From Streptomyces hoynatensis (lineage in GTDB: Bacteria > Actinomycetota > Actinomycetes > Streptomycetales > Streptomycetaceae), in the NCBI RefSeq assembly GCF_003626535.1, contig NZ_RBAL01000003.1:62001-126000 (forward strand): a stretch of 64,000 nucleotides of DNA. The letters are read 5' to 3'. Numbering within the stretch: position 1 is the first letter of the stretch; each line of letters starts with the position of its first letter. Shown one piece after another: positions 23,927 through 34,071 of the stretch. Made by a program: the position numbers and the translations under genes. The notes under the pieces were generated by a model. It was not told where the DNA came from and made no database searches. It was given only the letters and a program-made list of their open reading frames with translations.

Positions 23927-24619
23927 ATGGCAACAGGCGCCGGCGCGGCCGCAGACCCGGCCGGTGGCGGACCGGCCTCGGTCGTCGACGCGATTCGCGA
24001 CACGATCACCAGCGGCGACTTCGCGCCCAACCAGCGCCTCGTCGAGGCGGAGTTGTCCGAGCAGTTCGGCGCCAGCCGGGCCGCGGTGCGCAACGCCCTC
24101 GTCCAGCTGGCCACCGAGGGCCTGGTCGAGCGCATCCAGAACCGCGGGGCCCGGGTCCGCGCGGTCTCGCTCGACGAGGCCATCGAGATCACCGAGGTCC
24201 GCATGGCGCTCGAGGGCCTGTGCGCGGCCAAGGCGGCCGAGCGCGCCACCGAGGAGGACCGCGGCACGCTGCGGGAGATCGGGGAGCGGATGCGCGAGGC
24301 CGTCGCCCGCGGCGACGTCTTCGGGTACTCGGACCTCAACCGGCGGCTGCACGCGCTGGTCCTCACCCTGAGCGGGCAGCGCACGGCCCGCACCGTCCTG
24401 GAGCGCCTGCGCGGGCAGAACGTCCGCCACCAGTTCCGGCTGGCCATGCAGCCCGGCCGCCCCCACGTCTCGCTGCCGGAGCACCTGCGGATCATCGAGG
24501 CGCTGTGCGCGGCCGACCCCGGGGCGGCCGAGGCCGCGATGCGGGCGCACCTGCGCAGCGTCATCGACGCCCTCCCCGAGGTGGAGCGCAGGGGCCCGGG
24601 CCCCACCGGCCCCGCCTGA
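23927..24619 (+). CDS. GntR-family (FCD) transcriptional regulator of the aromatic module
   Basis: 230 residues. Winged HTH at about 15-80 (VVDAIRDTITSGDFAPNQRLVEAELSEQFG, then SRAAVRNALVQLATEGLVERI) and an all-helical FCD effector domain at about 95-220 with E..R...E and later His residues able to hold a metal (LHALVL, LPEHLRIIEAL). FCD proteins are usually repressors released by organic acids. ATG 23927 follows GGAGGG. It is the last gene of the module, with 173 bp before it that may hold its own promoter. The palindrome at 19988-19999 is its likely target. Confidence 0.88.
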   Translation: MATGAGAAADPAGGGPASVVDAIRDTITSGDFAPNQRLVEAELSEQFGASRAAVRNALVQLATEGLVERIQNRGARVRAVSLDEAIEITEVRMALEGLCAAKAAERATEEDRGTLREIGERMREAVARGDVFGYSDLNRRLHALVLTLSGQRTARTVLERLRGQNVRHQFRLAMQPGRPHVSLPEHLRIIEALCAADPGAAEAAMRAHLRSVIDALPEVERRGPGPTGPA

Positions 24620-24655
24620 GCCCCGGCACCGGGCGGGCGCCCGCGCGGGGCGCCG

Positions 24656-24661
24656 TAGGCT
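24656..24661 (+). promoter_or_regulatory. -10-like hexamer upstream of rsmB
   Basis: TAGGCT matches the actinomycete -10 pattern and lies 38 bp before the rsmB GTG. No clear -35 is present. It would give rsmB a promoter separate from the aromatic module. Confidence 0.3.
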
Positions 24662-24699
24662 TGGGGTCCCATTCCCTCACCGGTCGGAGTCCTTGTTCC

Positions 24700-26127
24700 G
24701 TGAGCAGTCGGCCGCCGCGCGCGCCCAGGCCCCATCGCCGCCCCCACCGCGACCCCGTGCGGGTCCTCGCCTTCGATGCCCTGCGCGCCGTCGACGAGCG
24801 GCGGGCCTATGCCAACCTCGTGCTGCCGCCGCTCCTGACGAAGGCCCGCAGGGCCGGGGAACTGGACACGCGGGACGCCGCCCTGGCCACCGAGCTGGTC
24901 TACGGGACGCTGCGCCGCCAGGGCACCTACGACGCGGTGCTCGCCGCGTGCGTCGACCGCCCGCTGCGCGAGGTGGACCCGCCGGTGCTGGACGTACTCT
25001 CCCTGGGCGCACACCAGTTGCTCGGCACCCGCATCCCGGTCCACGCCGCCGTCAGCGCCAGCGTGGAACTCGCCAGGTACGTGCTCGGCGACGGGCGGGC
25101 CAAGTTCGTCAACGCCGTGCTGCGCCGCGTCGCCGCCCACGACCTCGACGGCTGGCTCGACCGCCTCTGCCCGCCCTACGACGAGGACCCCGAACGCCAC
25201 CTGGCGCTCCGGCACGCCCACCCGCGCTGGATCGTCTCCGCGCTGTGGGACGCCCTCGGCGGCGGCCGGGAGGAGATCGAGTCCCTGCTGGCCGCCGACA
25301 ACGAGCGGCCGCGGGTGACCCTCGCCGCCCGCCCGGGCCGCGCCACCCGGGAGGAACTGCTCGCCGCGCAGCCGCAGGCCGAGCCCGGCCGCTGGTCCCC
25401 CTACGCGGTGCGGCTGGCCGAGGGCGGCGAGCCCGGCGCCCTGGACGCGGTCCGCGAGGGCCGCGCCGGGGTGCAGGACGAGGGCAGCCAGCTGGTCGCC
25501 CTCGCGCTGGCGGGCGCCCCGGTGACCGGGCGCGACACCCGCTGGCTCGACGGCTGCGCGGGCCCGGGCGGCAAGGCCGCGCTGCTCGCCGGCCTGGCCG
25601 CGGAGCGCGGTGCCGCCCTGCTCGCCGCGGAGCGGCAGCCGCACCGGGCCAGGCTGGTCGCCCGCGCCCTGGCCGGCAACCCCGGTCCCTGTCAGGTGAT
25701 CGTCGCCGACGGGCGCAGGCCCGCCTGGCGGCCCGGCGCCTTCGACCGGGTGCTGGTCGACGTGCCCTGCACCGGCCTCGGCGCCCTGCGCCGCCGCCCC
25801 GAGGCCCGCTGGCGGCGCGGGCCGGAGGACCTGGACGGGCTCGCCTCGCTCCAGCGCGGCCTGCTGCGCTCGGCGCTCGAGGCCGCGCGCCCCGGCGGGG
25901 TCGTGGGGTACGCGACCTGCTCGCCGCACCTCGCCGAGACCCGGGTCGTGGTCGGGGACGTGCTCAAGGGGCTGCGCGGGCCGGGCGATCCGCGGGCCGA
26001 GTGGATCGACGCCCGCCCGCTGCTGCCCGGCGTCCCCGGCCTCGGCGAGGGCCCGGACGTGCAGTTGTGGCCGCACCGGCACGGCACCGACGCGATGTAC
26101 CTGGCGCTGCTGCGCCGCACCGCGTGA
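24700..26127 (+). CDS. rsmB: 16S rRNA m5C967 methyltransferase
   Basis: 475 residues. N-terminal NusB-like RNA-binding domain (about 15-150, RVLAFDALRAVDERRAYANLVLP) and a C-terminal SAM methyltransferase with motif I DGCAGPGGKAALLA, motif IV Cys in VDVPCTGLGALRR and the catalytic Cys of YATCSPHLAETR (motif VI). Methylates C967 of 16S rRNA in E. coli. GTG 24700 gives a basic N-terminal tail. Normally close to fmt, as the pair is linked in many genomes; rpe follows in the Streptomyces order. Confidence 0.93.
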   Translation: MSSRPPRAPRPHRRPHRDPVRVLAFDALRAVDERRAYANLVLPPLLTKARRAGELDTRDAALATELVYGTLRRQGTYDAVLAACVDRPLREVDPPVLDVLSLGAHQLLGTRIPVHAAVSASVELARYVLGDGRAKFVNAVLRRVAAHDLDGWLDRLCPPYDEDPERHLALRHAHPRWIVSALWDALGGGREEIESLLAADNERPRVTLAARPGRATREELLAAQPQAEPGRWSPYAVRLAEGGEPGALDAVREGRAGVQDEGSQLVALALAGAPVTGRDTRWLDGCAGPGGKAALLAGLAAERGAALLAAERQPHRARLVARALAGNPGPCQVIVADGRRPAWRPGAFDRVLVDVPCTGLGALRRRPEARWRRGPEDLDGLASLQRGLLRSALEAARPGGVVGYATCSPHLAETRVVVGDVLKGLRGPGDPRAEWIDARPLLPGVPGLGEGPDVQLWPHRHGTDAMYLALLRRTA

Positions 26128-26161
26128 CCGGCGTCACGCCCCATGCTGAATACTGGGGGCC

Positions 26162-26839
26162 ATGGCTCAGATCAACCCCAGCATGCTGTCCGCCGACTTC
26201 TCCCGGCTCGCCGAGGAGGCCAGGGCCGTGGAGGGCGCCGACTGGCTGCACATCGACGTGATGGACAACCACTTCGTGCCCAACCTGACGCTGGGGCTGC
26301 CCGTCGTCGAGTCGCTGCGCAAGGCCACCGACATCCCGCTGGACTGCCATCTGATGATCGAGGACCCCGACCGCTGGGCGCCCGCCTACGCGGAGGCGGG
26401 GGCCGGCTCCGTCACCTTCCACGCCGAGGCCGCCGCCGCCCCGGTGCGCCTGGCCCGCGAGCTGCGTGCCAAGGGCGCCAGGGCCTCCATGGCGCTCAAG
26501 CCCGCGACCCCGATCGAGCCGTACGAGGACCTGCTGCCCGAACTGGACATGCTGCTGGTGATGACCGTGGAACCCGGCTTCGGCGGCCAGGCGTTCCTCG
26601 ACATCATGCTGCCGAAGATCCGGCGCACCAGGAGGCTGATCGAGCGGCACGGCCTGAGCCTGTGGCTCCAGGTGGACGGCGGGGTCTCCGCCGAGACGAT
26701 CGAACGCTGCGCGGAGGCGGGCGCGGACGTCTTCGTGGCCGGCTCCGCCGTCTACGGGGCGCAGGACCCGGCCGCCGCGGTGCGCGCCCTGCGCGAGCGG
26801 GCGGAGCGCGCCCTCGCCCCCGCGCCCCGCGCGGACTGA
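26162..26839 (+). CDS. rpe: Ribulose-phosphate 3-epimerase
   Basis: 225 residues, TIM barrel. Interconverts ribulose-5-P and xylulose-5-P in the pentose phosphate pathway. Metal and catalytic segments are intact: [49 protein letters not shown] and [10 protein letters not shown] 26162 has no ribosome site in front; an AATACT hexamer ends 7 nt before the ATG, so a leaderless message is possible. Follows rsmB by 34 bp. Confidence 0.97.
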   Translation: MAQINPSMLSADFSRLAEEARAVEGADWLHIDVMDNHFVPNLTLGLPVVESLRKATDIPLDCHLMIEDPDRWAPAYAEAGAGSVTFHAEAAAAPVRLARELRAKGARASMALKPATPIEPYEDLLPELDMLLVMTVEPGFGGQAFLDIMLPKIRRTRRLIERHGLSLWLQVDGGVSAETIERCAEAGADVFVAGSAVYGAQDPAAAVRALRERAERALAPAPRAD

Positions 26840-26973
26840 CGTCCGGGTGAACGGCCGCTGTCGATCGGGTTCCGCGGCCTCCCCGGGGCGTCGGGGACGA
26901 ATCGGGGGTCCGCCGGATCTGCGAGGATGAACAGGCGGTTGGTGTGCGGGAAGACGGACTGAGGGACAGTGAG

Positions 26974-27993
26974 GTGAGTGCGGTGCCGACCGGGAGGTCA
27001 GCCACACGGATGGGGCCCGCCGAGCTGATGCAGGCGGCCGCGATGGCGCGCCGCTTCTATCTGGAAGGCAAGTCGAAGATCCAGATCGCCGACGAGTTCG
27101 GGGTCAGCCGGTTCAAGGTGGCCCGGGTGCTCGAATCGGCGGTGGAACACGACTTGGTACGCATCGAGATCCGGGTCCCCGCCGAGCTTGACGCCGAACG
27201 GTCGGACGCGCTGCGCGCCCGCTACGGGCTGCGGCACGTGGTGGTCGCCGAGTCGCCGGCCGACGCGGCGGACGACACCCCGGACCCCGAGCATCTGGGC
27301 GAGGTGGCCGCCGACTTGCTCGGCGAGCTGGTCTCCGAGGGGGAGGTGATCGGCCTGGCCTGGGGCCGCTCCACCATCCACATGGCGCAGGCGCTGCGCG
27401 AACTGCCGCCGTGCACCGTGGTCCAGCTCACCGGCGTGTACGACGCGGGCACCGCGGAGCGCGGCTCGGTGGAGGCGGTGCGCCTGGCCGCGGCCGTCTC
27501 CGGCGGCGAGGCCCACCCCATCTACGCGCCGATGCTGCTGCCCGACTCGGCCACCGCCGCGGCGCTGCGCGGCCAGCCGGGGATCGCGGCGGCCTTCGAG
27601 TACTTCGACAAGGTGACCATCGCGGCGGTGTCCATCGGCTCCTGGGAGGCGGGGATCTCCGCCGTGCACGACATGCTCGGCAAGGAGGAGCGCGAGCACT
27701 ACGCCTCGCTCGGGGTGGCCGCGGAGATGTCCGCGCACCTCTTCGCGGCCGACGGCCGCCGGGTGGGCCGCGACCTGGGGGAGCGCTGCATCACCGTCGA
27801 GGCCGAGCGGCTGCGGCGGATTCCCGAGGTGGTGGCCATCGCGGGGGGCCGCCGCAAGGCCGACGCGATCGGCGCGGTGCTGCGTTCCGGGCTGGTCACC
27901 AGCCTGGTCACGGACACGACCGCGGCCGACCGGCTGCTGGCCCAGCCCCCAGGGCGCCGCCCCGCCCTGGACCGCGCCGACCCCGACGAGTAG
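26974..27993 (+). CDS. SorC/DeoR-type sugar-phosphate-binding transcriptional regulator
   Basis: 339 residues. N-terminal HTH (about 10-60, LEGKSKIQIADEFGVSRFKVARVLESAV) fused to a sugar-isomerase-like SorC effector domain (about 75-330), with GLAWGRSTIHMAQAL, the segment that binds phosphorylated sugars in the family. GTG 26974 has GAGGGA 7 bp upstream; GTG 26944 and ATG 27010 are alternatives. It follows rpe on the same strand, suggesting pentose phosphate signals, but no target operon is adjacent. Confidence 0.87.
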   Translation: MSAVPTGRSATRMGPAELMQAAAMARRFYLEGKSKIQIADEFGVSRFKVARVLESAVEHDLVRIEIRVPAELDAERSDALRARYGLRHVVVAESPADAADDTPDPEHLGEVAADLLGELVSEGEVIGLAWGRSTIHMAQALRELPPCTVVQLTGVYDAGTAERGSVEAVRLAAAVSGGEAHPIYAPMLLPDSATAAALRGQPGIAAAFEYFDKVTIAAVSIGSWEAGISAVHDMLGKEEREHYASLGVAAEMSAHLFAADGRRVGRDLGERCITVEAERLRRIPEVVAIAGGRRKADAIGAVLRSGLVTSLVTDTTAADRLLAQPPGRRPALDRADPDE

Positions 27994-28011
27994 CGGGGCC
28001 GGCGCCGGGCC

Positions 28012-28959
28012 TCAGACCCGGGCCCCGGCCCGGCCGGCGCCGGCCGCCTCCGCGAGGAGCGGCCGGATGATCTCGTCCGCCACCCAGCGGGCGGGCCGCG
28101 GCGGGTAGGGCCGGGTCAGGTTCAGCACCACGTGCGTGACGCCCATGCCGAGCAACGCGCGGGCGGTGGCCCGCACGGCCGCGGGGTCCTCGTAGGTCAC
28201 GTGGAACTGCACCGAGCGCGTGATCTCCGCCGGGTCGCGGCCGATCTCCGCGCAGTGCCGGTCGAGGACCGCCGAGCGCTCCCGGACGAAGGCCAGGTCG
28301 TTGTGCGGCGGCCCCGGCACGTTCCACACGTCGGCGTGCTCGGCCACCACCCGCAGGGTCCTGGTGCCCCAGCCGCCGATCAGCAGCGGCGGGCGGCGCG
28401 GCGGCCGCGGCTCGCAATGCGCCCCCCGCAGCCGGTAGTAGCGGCCCTCGAAGTCGACCCGCTCCTCGGTCCACAGCCGCCGCAGGATGGTGCAGGACTC
28501 GGCCAGCCGCGCCACCCCCTCGCCTGGGGAGACCAGGTCGAGGCCGTAGGCGGCGTACTCGGCGGTCGCCGGGTTCTGCCCCGGCACCCCGCCGGCGCCG
28601 TCCGGCTGGCGGGTGCCGCCCACGCCGATGCCCACCGTCAGCCGCCCGCCGGAGACGGCGTCGGCGGTCGCGGCGATCTTGGCGAGCACGGCCGGGGGCC
28701 TGATCCGGTTGCTCGTCACCAGCAGGCCGAGGCCGATCCGCCGGGTCTGGGCGGCGAGCGCCGCAAGCAGCGTCCAGCCCTCCAGGACGGGGCCGTTCCG
28801 CGGGCCGAACATCGGCATCATGTGGTCCCACAGCCAGGCGTGCTCGATGGCCTCGATCTCGTCCGCCTCCCGCCACACGCGGGCGATCTCCTCGTAAGGG
28901 AGGTGCGCGGGCGTGGTCTTGATGCCGAAGCTCGGTCTTCTCTGGTGCTCGGTGGGCAT
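28012..28959 (-). CDS. LLM-class flavin/F420-dependent oxidoreductase
   Basis: 315 residues of the luciferase-like monooxygenase superfamily: FGIKTTPAHLPYEEIARVW, EHAWLWDHMMPM, ALAAQTRRIGLGLLVTSN, the phosphate loop RLTVGIGVGGTRQ and ERVDFEGRYYRL. Actinobacterial members usually use F420 rather than FMN; the sequence alone does not settle it. Start ATG 28959 is preceded by GAGGAAAGG. It diverges from a MarR gene across a palindromic operator and is likely repressed by it. Substrate unknown. Confidence 0.83.
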   Translation of the reverse strand: MPTEHQRRPSFGIKTTPAHLPYEEIARVWREADEIEAIEHAWLWDHMMPMFGPRNGPVLEGWTLLAALAAQTRRIGLGLLVTSNRIRPPAVLAKIAATADAVSGGRLTVGIGVGGTRQPDGAGGVPGQNPATAEYAAYGLDLVSPGEGVARLAESCTILRRLWTEERVDFEGRYYRLRGAHCEPRPPRRPPLLIGGWGTRTLRVVAEHADVWNVPGPPHNDLAFVRERSAVLDRHCAEIGRDPAEITRSVQFHVTYEDPAAVRATARALLGMGVTHVVLNLTRPYPPRPARWVADEIIRPLLAEAAGAGRAGARV

Positions 28960-29004
28960 GCGGTGCCTTTCCTCGACGAGCCGCGGCACGGCGCGCCGCG
29001 CGAC

Positions 29005-29037
29005 TCGTTAGCCGGGTATCGTTAGCCAGGCTAACGA
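29005..29037. promoter_or_regulatory. MarR-type palindromic operator with an extra half-site
   Basis: TCGTTAGCCAGGCTAACGA at 29019-29037 is a perfect 19-bp palindrome (9-bp arms, one central base). A second copy of its left arm, TCGTTAGCC, is at 29005-29013. The site lies in the 131-bp gap between the divergent oxidoreductase and MarR genes, where MarR proteins typically bind to control themselves and the neighbour. Confidence 0.7.
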
Positions 29038-29077
29038 GCTTCCCCGTGGGGCGCCAGGGGAGGGGGAACGGCTGGGC

Positions 29078-29083
29078 TAGGGT
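29078..29083 (+). promoter_or_regulatory. -10 box giving a leaderless marR-type transcript
   Basis: TAGGGT ends 7 nt before the ATG at 29091 and there is no ribosome site in between, so transcription should begin at the start codon. A -35 is not evident. Confidence 0.5.
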
Positions 29084-29090
29084 CGGCCGC

Positions 29091-31051
<1,961 letters not shown>

Positions 31052-31115
31052 TCCGGGGGAGGTTGGCGAGGGCGGGGCTGTCGGGCCGGGGCGCGGGCGT
31101 GATGTGCTGCCCGTC

Positions 31116-31817
31116 ATGAGCACACAGACCCGCCAGGGATACAGCGGAACGGGGCCTGGCCCCATCACGCCCGACGGCTGTGCGGTCGAGCACTGGCTCA
31201 GGCTGCCGGTCGGACCGGAGCCCGACATCGTCGCGGCGGCGGTGCCGCCGGGCGTCGGCATCCTCGAACTCGGCTGCGGCGTGGGGCGGGTGACCCATCC
31301 GCTGCTGCGCCGCGGCTTCCGCGTCACGGCCGTCGACGAGTCCCCCGAGATGCTGGCCCACGTGCGGGGCGCGCGCACCGTGTGCAGCCCCGTGGAGTCC
31401 CTCGACCTCGGCGAGGAGCGCTTCGACGTGGTGCTGCTCGCCTCCTTCCTGGTGCACGCGGGCGATCCCGCGGTGCGGGCCGGGATGCTGCGCGCCTGCC
31501 GCCGCCACGTCGCGGAGGACGGCTGCGTCCTCATCCAGCGCGAGGGCGCCGACTGGCACGAGCGGGTGCCCCGGGAGAGCCGGATCGGCGAGGGCCTGGT
31601 GCGGGTGGCCTCCGCCGAGCCCGCGGGCGGGGGCACCTCCAGGATTCGCGTGGAGTACGCGTACCCGGACGTGACCTGGACCCAGACCTTCCTGTCCTAC
31701 CGCTACACCGAGGAGAGCTTCGGGCGGGCCCTTGCGGAGGCCGGGCTCGCGCTCGACGCGGTGCTCACCGACGACCGCACCTGGGTGCGGGCCCTGCCGG
31801 CGCCCTTGCCCGAGTGA
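31116..31817 (+). CDS. Class I SAM-dependent methyltransferase
   Basis: 233 residues, Rossmann-like. Motif I ILELGCGVGRVTHPLLRRG, acidic ribose-binding loop VDESPEML, and motif IV-like FDVVLLASFLVH. The N-terminal 35 residues (EHWLRLP) form a helical cap. ATG 31116 is used; an in-frame ATG-like codon at 31104 is possible. No partner gene shows the substrate; the preceding guaB1 is 64 bp away. Confidence 0.8.
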   Translation: MSTQTRQGYSGTGPGPITPDGCAVEHWLRLPVGPEPDIVAAAVPPGVGILELGCGVGRVTHPLLRRGFRVTAVDESPEMLAHVRGARTVCSPVESLDLGEERFDVVLLASFLVHAGDPAVRAGMLRACRRHVAEDGCVLIQREGADWHERVPRESRIGEGLVRVASAEPAGGGTSRIRVEYAYPDVTWTQTFLSYRYTEESFGRALAEAGLALDAVLTDDRTWVRALPAPLPE

Positions 31818-31970
31818 ACGCTTCCCGGCGCCGCCGCGCGGCACCGCGGCCTCCCGGCCCCGGGCGGCGGCGCCGGGGCGAGGCGCCCGGGCCCGCCGGC
31901 GGCGCGGGCCGGCGACGGGAGGCCGGGCCGCGTTCTTCCTCTGGTCAACTTTCGTGCACACCCAGGGGGT

Positions 31971-31999
31971 TGAGCTTCCCTCTACCCGCCAGTAGCTTC
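31971..31999 (+). promoter_or_regulatory. Promoter of the secreted phospholipase gene
   Basis: TTGAGC (31971-31976), 17-bp spacer, TAGCTT (31994-31999). It lies in an AT-richer segment 58 bp ahead of the phospholipase ATG, giving a leader of about 50 nt with GGAGG in it. Confidence 0.55.
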
Positions 32000-32057
32000 A
32001 ACTTCCGGATACTCGGGCCCACTTCGGCGGGCCACCCCCCACATCCGGAGGTTGCGC

Positions 32058-32519
32058 ATGCGCACGCGTCAACGGATCGCCACCGCCCTCACCGCTTCCG
32101 CGCTCGCCGTCGGCGCCTTCGCCGCCTCCGCGGCCCCCGCCGAGGCGGTACCCGCGGACAAGGCCCAGGTCGTCACGAGCTGGACCCAGACCAGCGCGTC
32201 CAGCTACAACGCGTGGCTGGCCGCGCGGAACAACCAGAGCGCCTGGAGCGCCTACGAGTTCGACTGGAGCACCGACTACTGCTCCAGCTCCCCGGACAAC
32301 CCCTTCGGCTTCCCCTTCCAGCTGTCATGCGCGCGGCATGACTTCGGCTATCGCAACTTCAAGGACCTGGGCACCTTCGCGGCCAACAAGTCACGACTCG
32401 ACAGCATGCTCTACGCGGACCTGCAGCGGGTCTGCGACGGCTACTCCGGCGCGAGCGGGGTCGCCTGCGACGCCCTGGCCTGGACGTACTACCAGGCCGT
32501 CAAGGAGTTCGGCAGCTGA
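32058..32519 (+). CDS. Secreted bacterial phospholipase A2
   Basis: 153 residues. Sec signal peptide (residues 1-30, RTRQR then a hydrophobic Ala/Leu core, cleavage likely after AEA), then a 123-residue mature protein. The catalytic His94-Asp95 pair lies in SCARHDFGYRNF, and four cysteines (75, 91, 126, 137) fit the two disulfides of Streptomyces PLA2. The enzyme releases the sn-2 fatty acid in a Ca2+-dependent way outside the cell. ATG 32058 has GGAGG 6 bp upstream. Its own promoter and a long terminator frame it as a single-gene unit. Confidence 0.93.
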   Translation: MRTRQRIATALTASALAVGAFAASAAPAEAVPADKAQVVTSWTQTSASSYNAWLAARNNQSAWSAYEFDWSTDYCSSSPDNPFGFPFQLSCARHDFGYRNFKDLGTFAANKSRLDSMLYADLQRVCDGYSGASGVACDALAWTYYQAVKEFGS

Positions 32520-32524
32520 GGCCG

Positions 32525-32568
32525 GCGGCCGCGGGCGCAAGGTCCCCCGACCTCGCGCCCGCGGCCGC
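32525..32568. terminator. Long bidirectional hairpin terminator
   Basis: GCGGCCGCGGGCGC pairs perfectly with GCGCCCGCGGCCGC (14 bp), then after an A/C mismatch AGGTC pairs with GACCT around a CCCC loop. It fills the 49 bp between the phospholipase gene and the convergent MFS gene, so it can stop both. Confidence 0.75.
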
Positions 32569-33789
32569 TCAGCGGTCCGCCGCGGCCGTCGCGGGACGGC
32601 TGTCCGCAGTCACCGGCCCGCCCGGCCGGCGTACGCCAAGCACCCCTGCGGCGCACACCAGCACACAGGCCGCGGCGGAGATCATTCCGAAGGAGGCGCG
32701 CAGGGTGGCCACTTCCCCCACGGCGCCGATCAGCGTCGGGGCGATCAGCCCCGTCGTGTAGGTGATGGTCGCCACGCCCGCTATCGCCTGGCTCGGGTTG
32801 GGCCCGCTGCGCCCGGCCGCCGCGAAGGCGAGCGGCATCACGACCGCGATCCCGATGCCGAGCAGGGCGAAGCCCGCGATGCCCTGGGCCGGGGTGAACG
32901 CGGTCACCACGAGCAGGCCGCCGGCCACGGCGAGCACCCCGCTGCCGCGCACCGTGCGCACCGTGCCGTACCGCCGCACCACCACGTCCCCGGCGAGCCG
33001 GGCGACGGCCATGGTGCAGGCGAGGGCGGTGTAGCTCGCGGCGGCCACGGCCGCGGAGGAGCCCGTCAGGTCGCGCAGGTACACGCCCGACCAGTCCATG
33101 CTCGCCCCCTCGGCGAGGATGGCGCACATCCCGACGGCGCCGATCAGCAGCGCCGAGCGCGGCGGCAGCGCGAACCGCGGCGGCGGGGCCGCCTCCGGCT
33201 CCGGCCGCACGTCGAGCAGGCCGCGGCAGACCAGCACGCCGGTCACGGTCAGCACGGCCGAGGCCAGGGCGAGGTGGATCCTGGCGTCGAGGCCGAACCC
33301 GATGGCGGCGACGCTGCCGAGCGAGCCGAGCAGGGAGCCCACGCTCCACCGGCCGTGCAGGCCCGACATGATCGACTTCCCGAACTCCCGCTCCACATCC
33401 ACGCCCTGCGCGTTCATGGCGACGTCCGACATCCCGGAGGCCGCCCCGTACCCGGTCAGCACCACGCACAGCGTGAGCATGCCGGGCGCGAGCAGGGGGA
33501 GCGCCAGGGACACGGTCCACAGCGCGAGCAGGCCGCGGACGGCGGCGCGCGCCCCGTGGCGGTACATGAGGCGGCTGGCCAGCGGCATCGAGACGGAGGC
33601 CCCGATGGCGGGGAAGGCCAGCGCGAGGCCCAGCTCGCCGGTGCTCAGGTCCAGGTGGTCCTTGAGCCAGGGCACGCGGGTGGCGAAGCTGCCCACGACG
33701 CATCCGTGCAGGGCGAAGACGACGCCCACGGCCCGCCTGGCGCGGCGGACCCGGTCCCTGTGGAGGGTGACGCTGTGCTGCTGTGGCAT
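32569..33789 (-). CDS. MFS transporter, sugar-permease/YbjJ-like
   Basis: 406 residues with 12 predicted spans. VFALHGCVVGSFATRVPWLKDHLDLSTGELGLALAFPAIGA resembles the first two helices of the FucP/YbjJ branch; SRLMYRHGARAAVRGL is the motif A loop. ATG 33789 lies 11 bp after GGGAGGA. It diverges from a ROK-family regulator, which fits a sugar-related permease, but the substrate is not visible. The 282-bp gap between them holds an AT-rich operator-like palindrome next to the regulator. Confidence 0.78.
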   Translation of the reverse strand: MPQQHSVTLHRDRVRRARRAVGVVFALHGCVVGSFATRVPWLKDHLDLSTGELGLALAFPAIGASVSMPLASRLMYRHGARAAVRGLLALWTVSLALPLLAPGMLTLCVVLTGYGAASGMSDVAMNAQGVDVEREFGKSIMSGLHGRWSVGSLLGSLGSVAAIGFGLDARIHLALASAVLTVTGVLVCRGLLDVRPEPEAAPPPRFALPPRSALLIGAVGMCAILAEGASMDWSGVYLRDLTGSSAAVAAASYTALACTMAVARLAGDVVVRRYGTVRTVRGSGVLAVAGGLLVVTAFTPAQGIAGFALLGIGIAVVMPLAFAAAGRSGPNPSQAIAGVATITYTTGLIAPTLIGAVGEVATLRASFGMISAAACVLVCAAGVLGVRRPGGPVTADSRPATAAADR

Positions 33790-34027
33790 GGCGTTGCCAT
33801 TCCTCCCGAAGAGCGGCGTGGACGCCGGCGGTTGCCGGCGAGGGGTGGCGGGCTGGGGGCGGACGAAGGAGGGGACGGGGGAGCGGGGAGGCGGGGGACG
33901 GAAGACCGGCGAGGGAGGGGGCGAGGCGCGGTGGGTGCGCGCCAAGGGTCGGCGGGCGCCGTTGGGGAGGCCGGCAGCCGCCGGCGCCCGCCGACAGCCA
34001 GGGTCGTGCCCTGCGGCCGGAAGTAAA

Positions 34028-34050
34028 CTATCAGGAAGGTTGCCTAATAG
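34028..34050. promoter_or_regulatory. AT-rich inverted repeat, probable ROK regulator operator
   Basis: CTATCAGG (34028-34035) and CCTAATAG (34043-34050) are inverted copies with one mismatch and a 7-bp spacer. The block from 34021 to 34055 is strikingly AT-rich against its surroundings and ends 22 bp before the ROK gene ATG. ROK repressors bind AT-rich interrupted palindromes. Confidence 0.5.
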
Positions 34051-34071
34051 AAAGTCTGCGAGGATTCCCGC

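Noticed and set aside
23644..26082. 812-residue minus-strand frame opposite the GntR and rsmB genes
   Set aside because: Low-complexity antisense translation with no family features; the plus-strand genes carry clear motifs.
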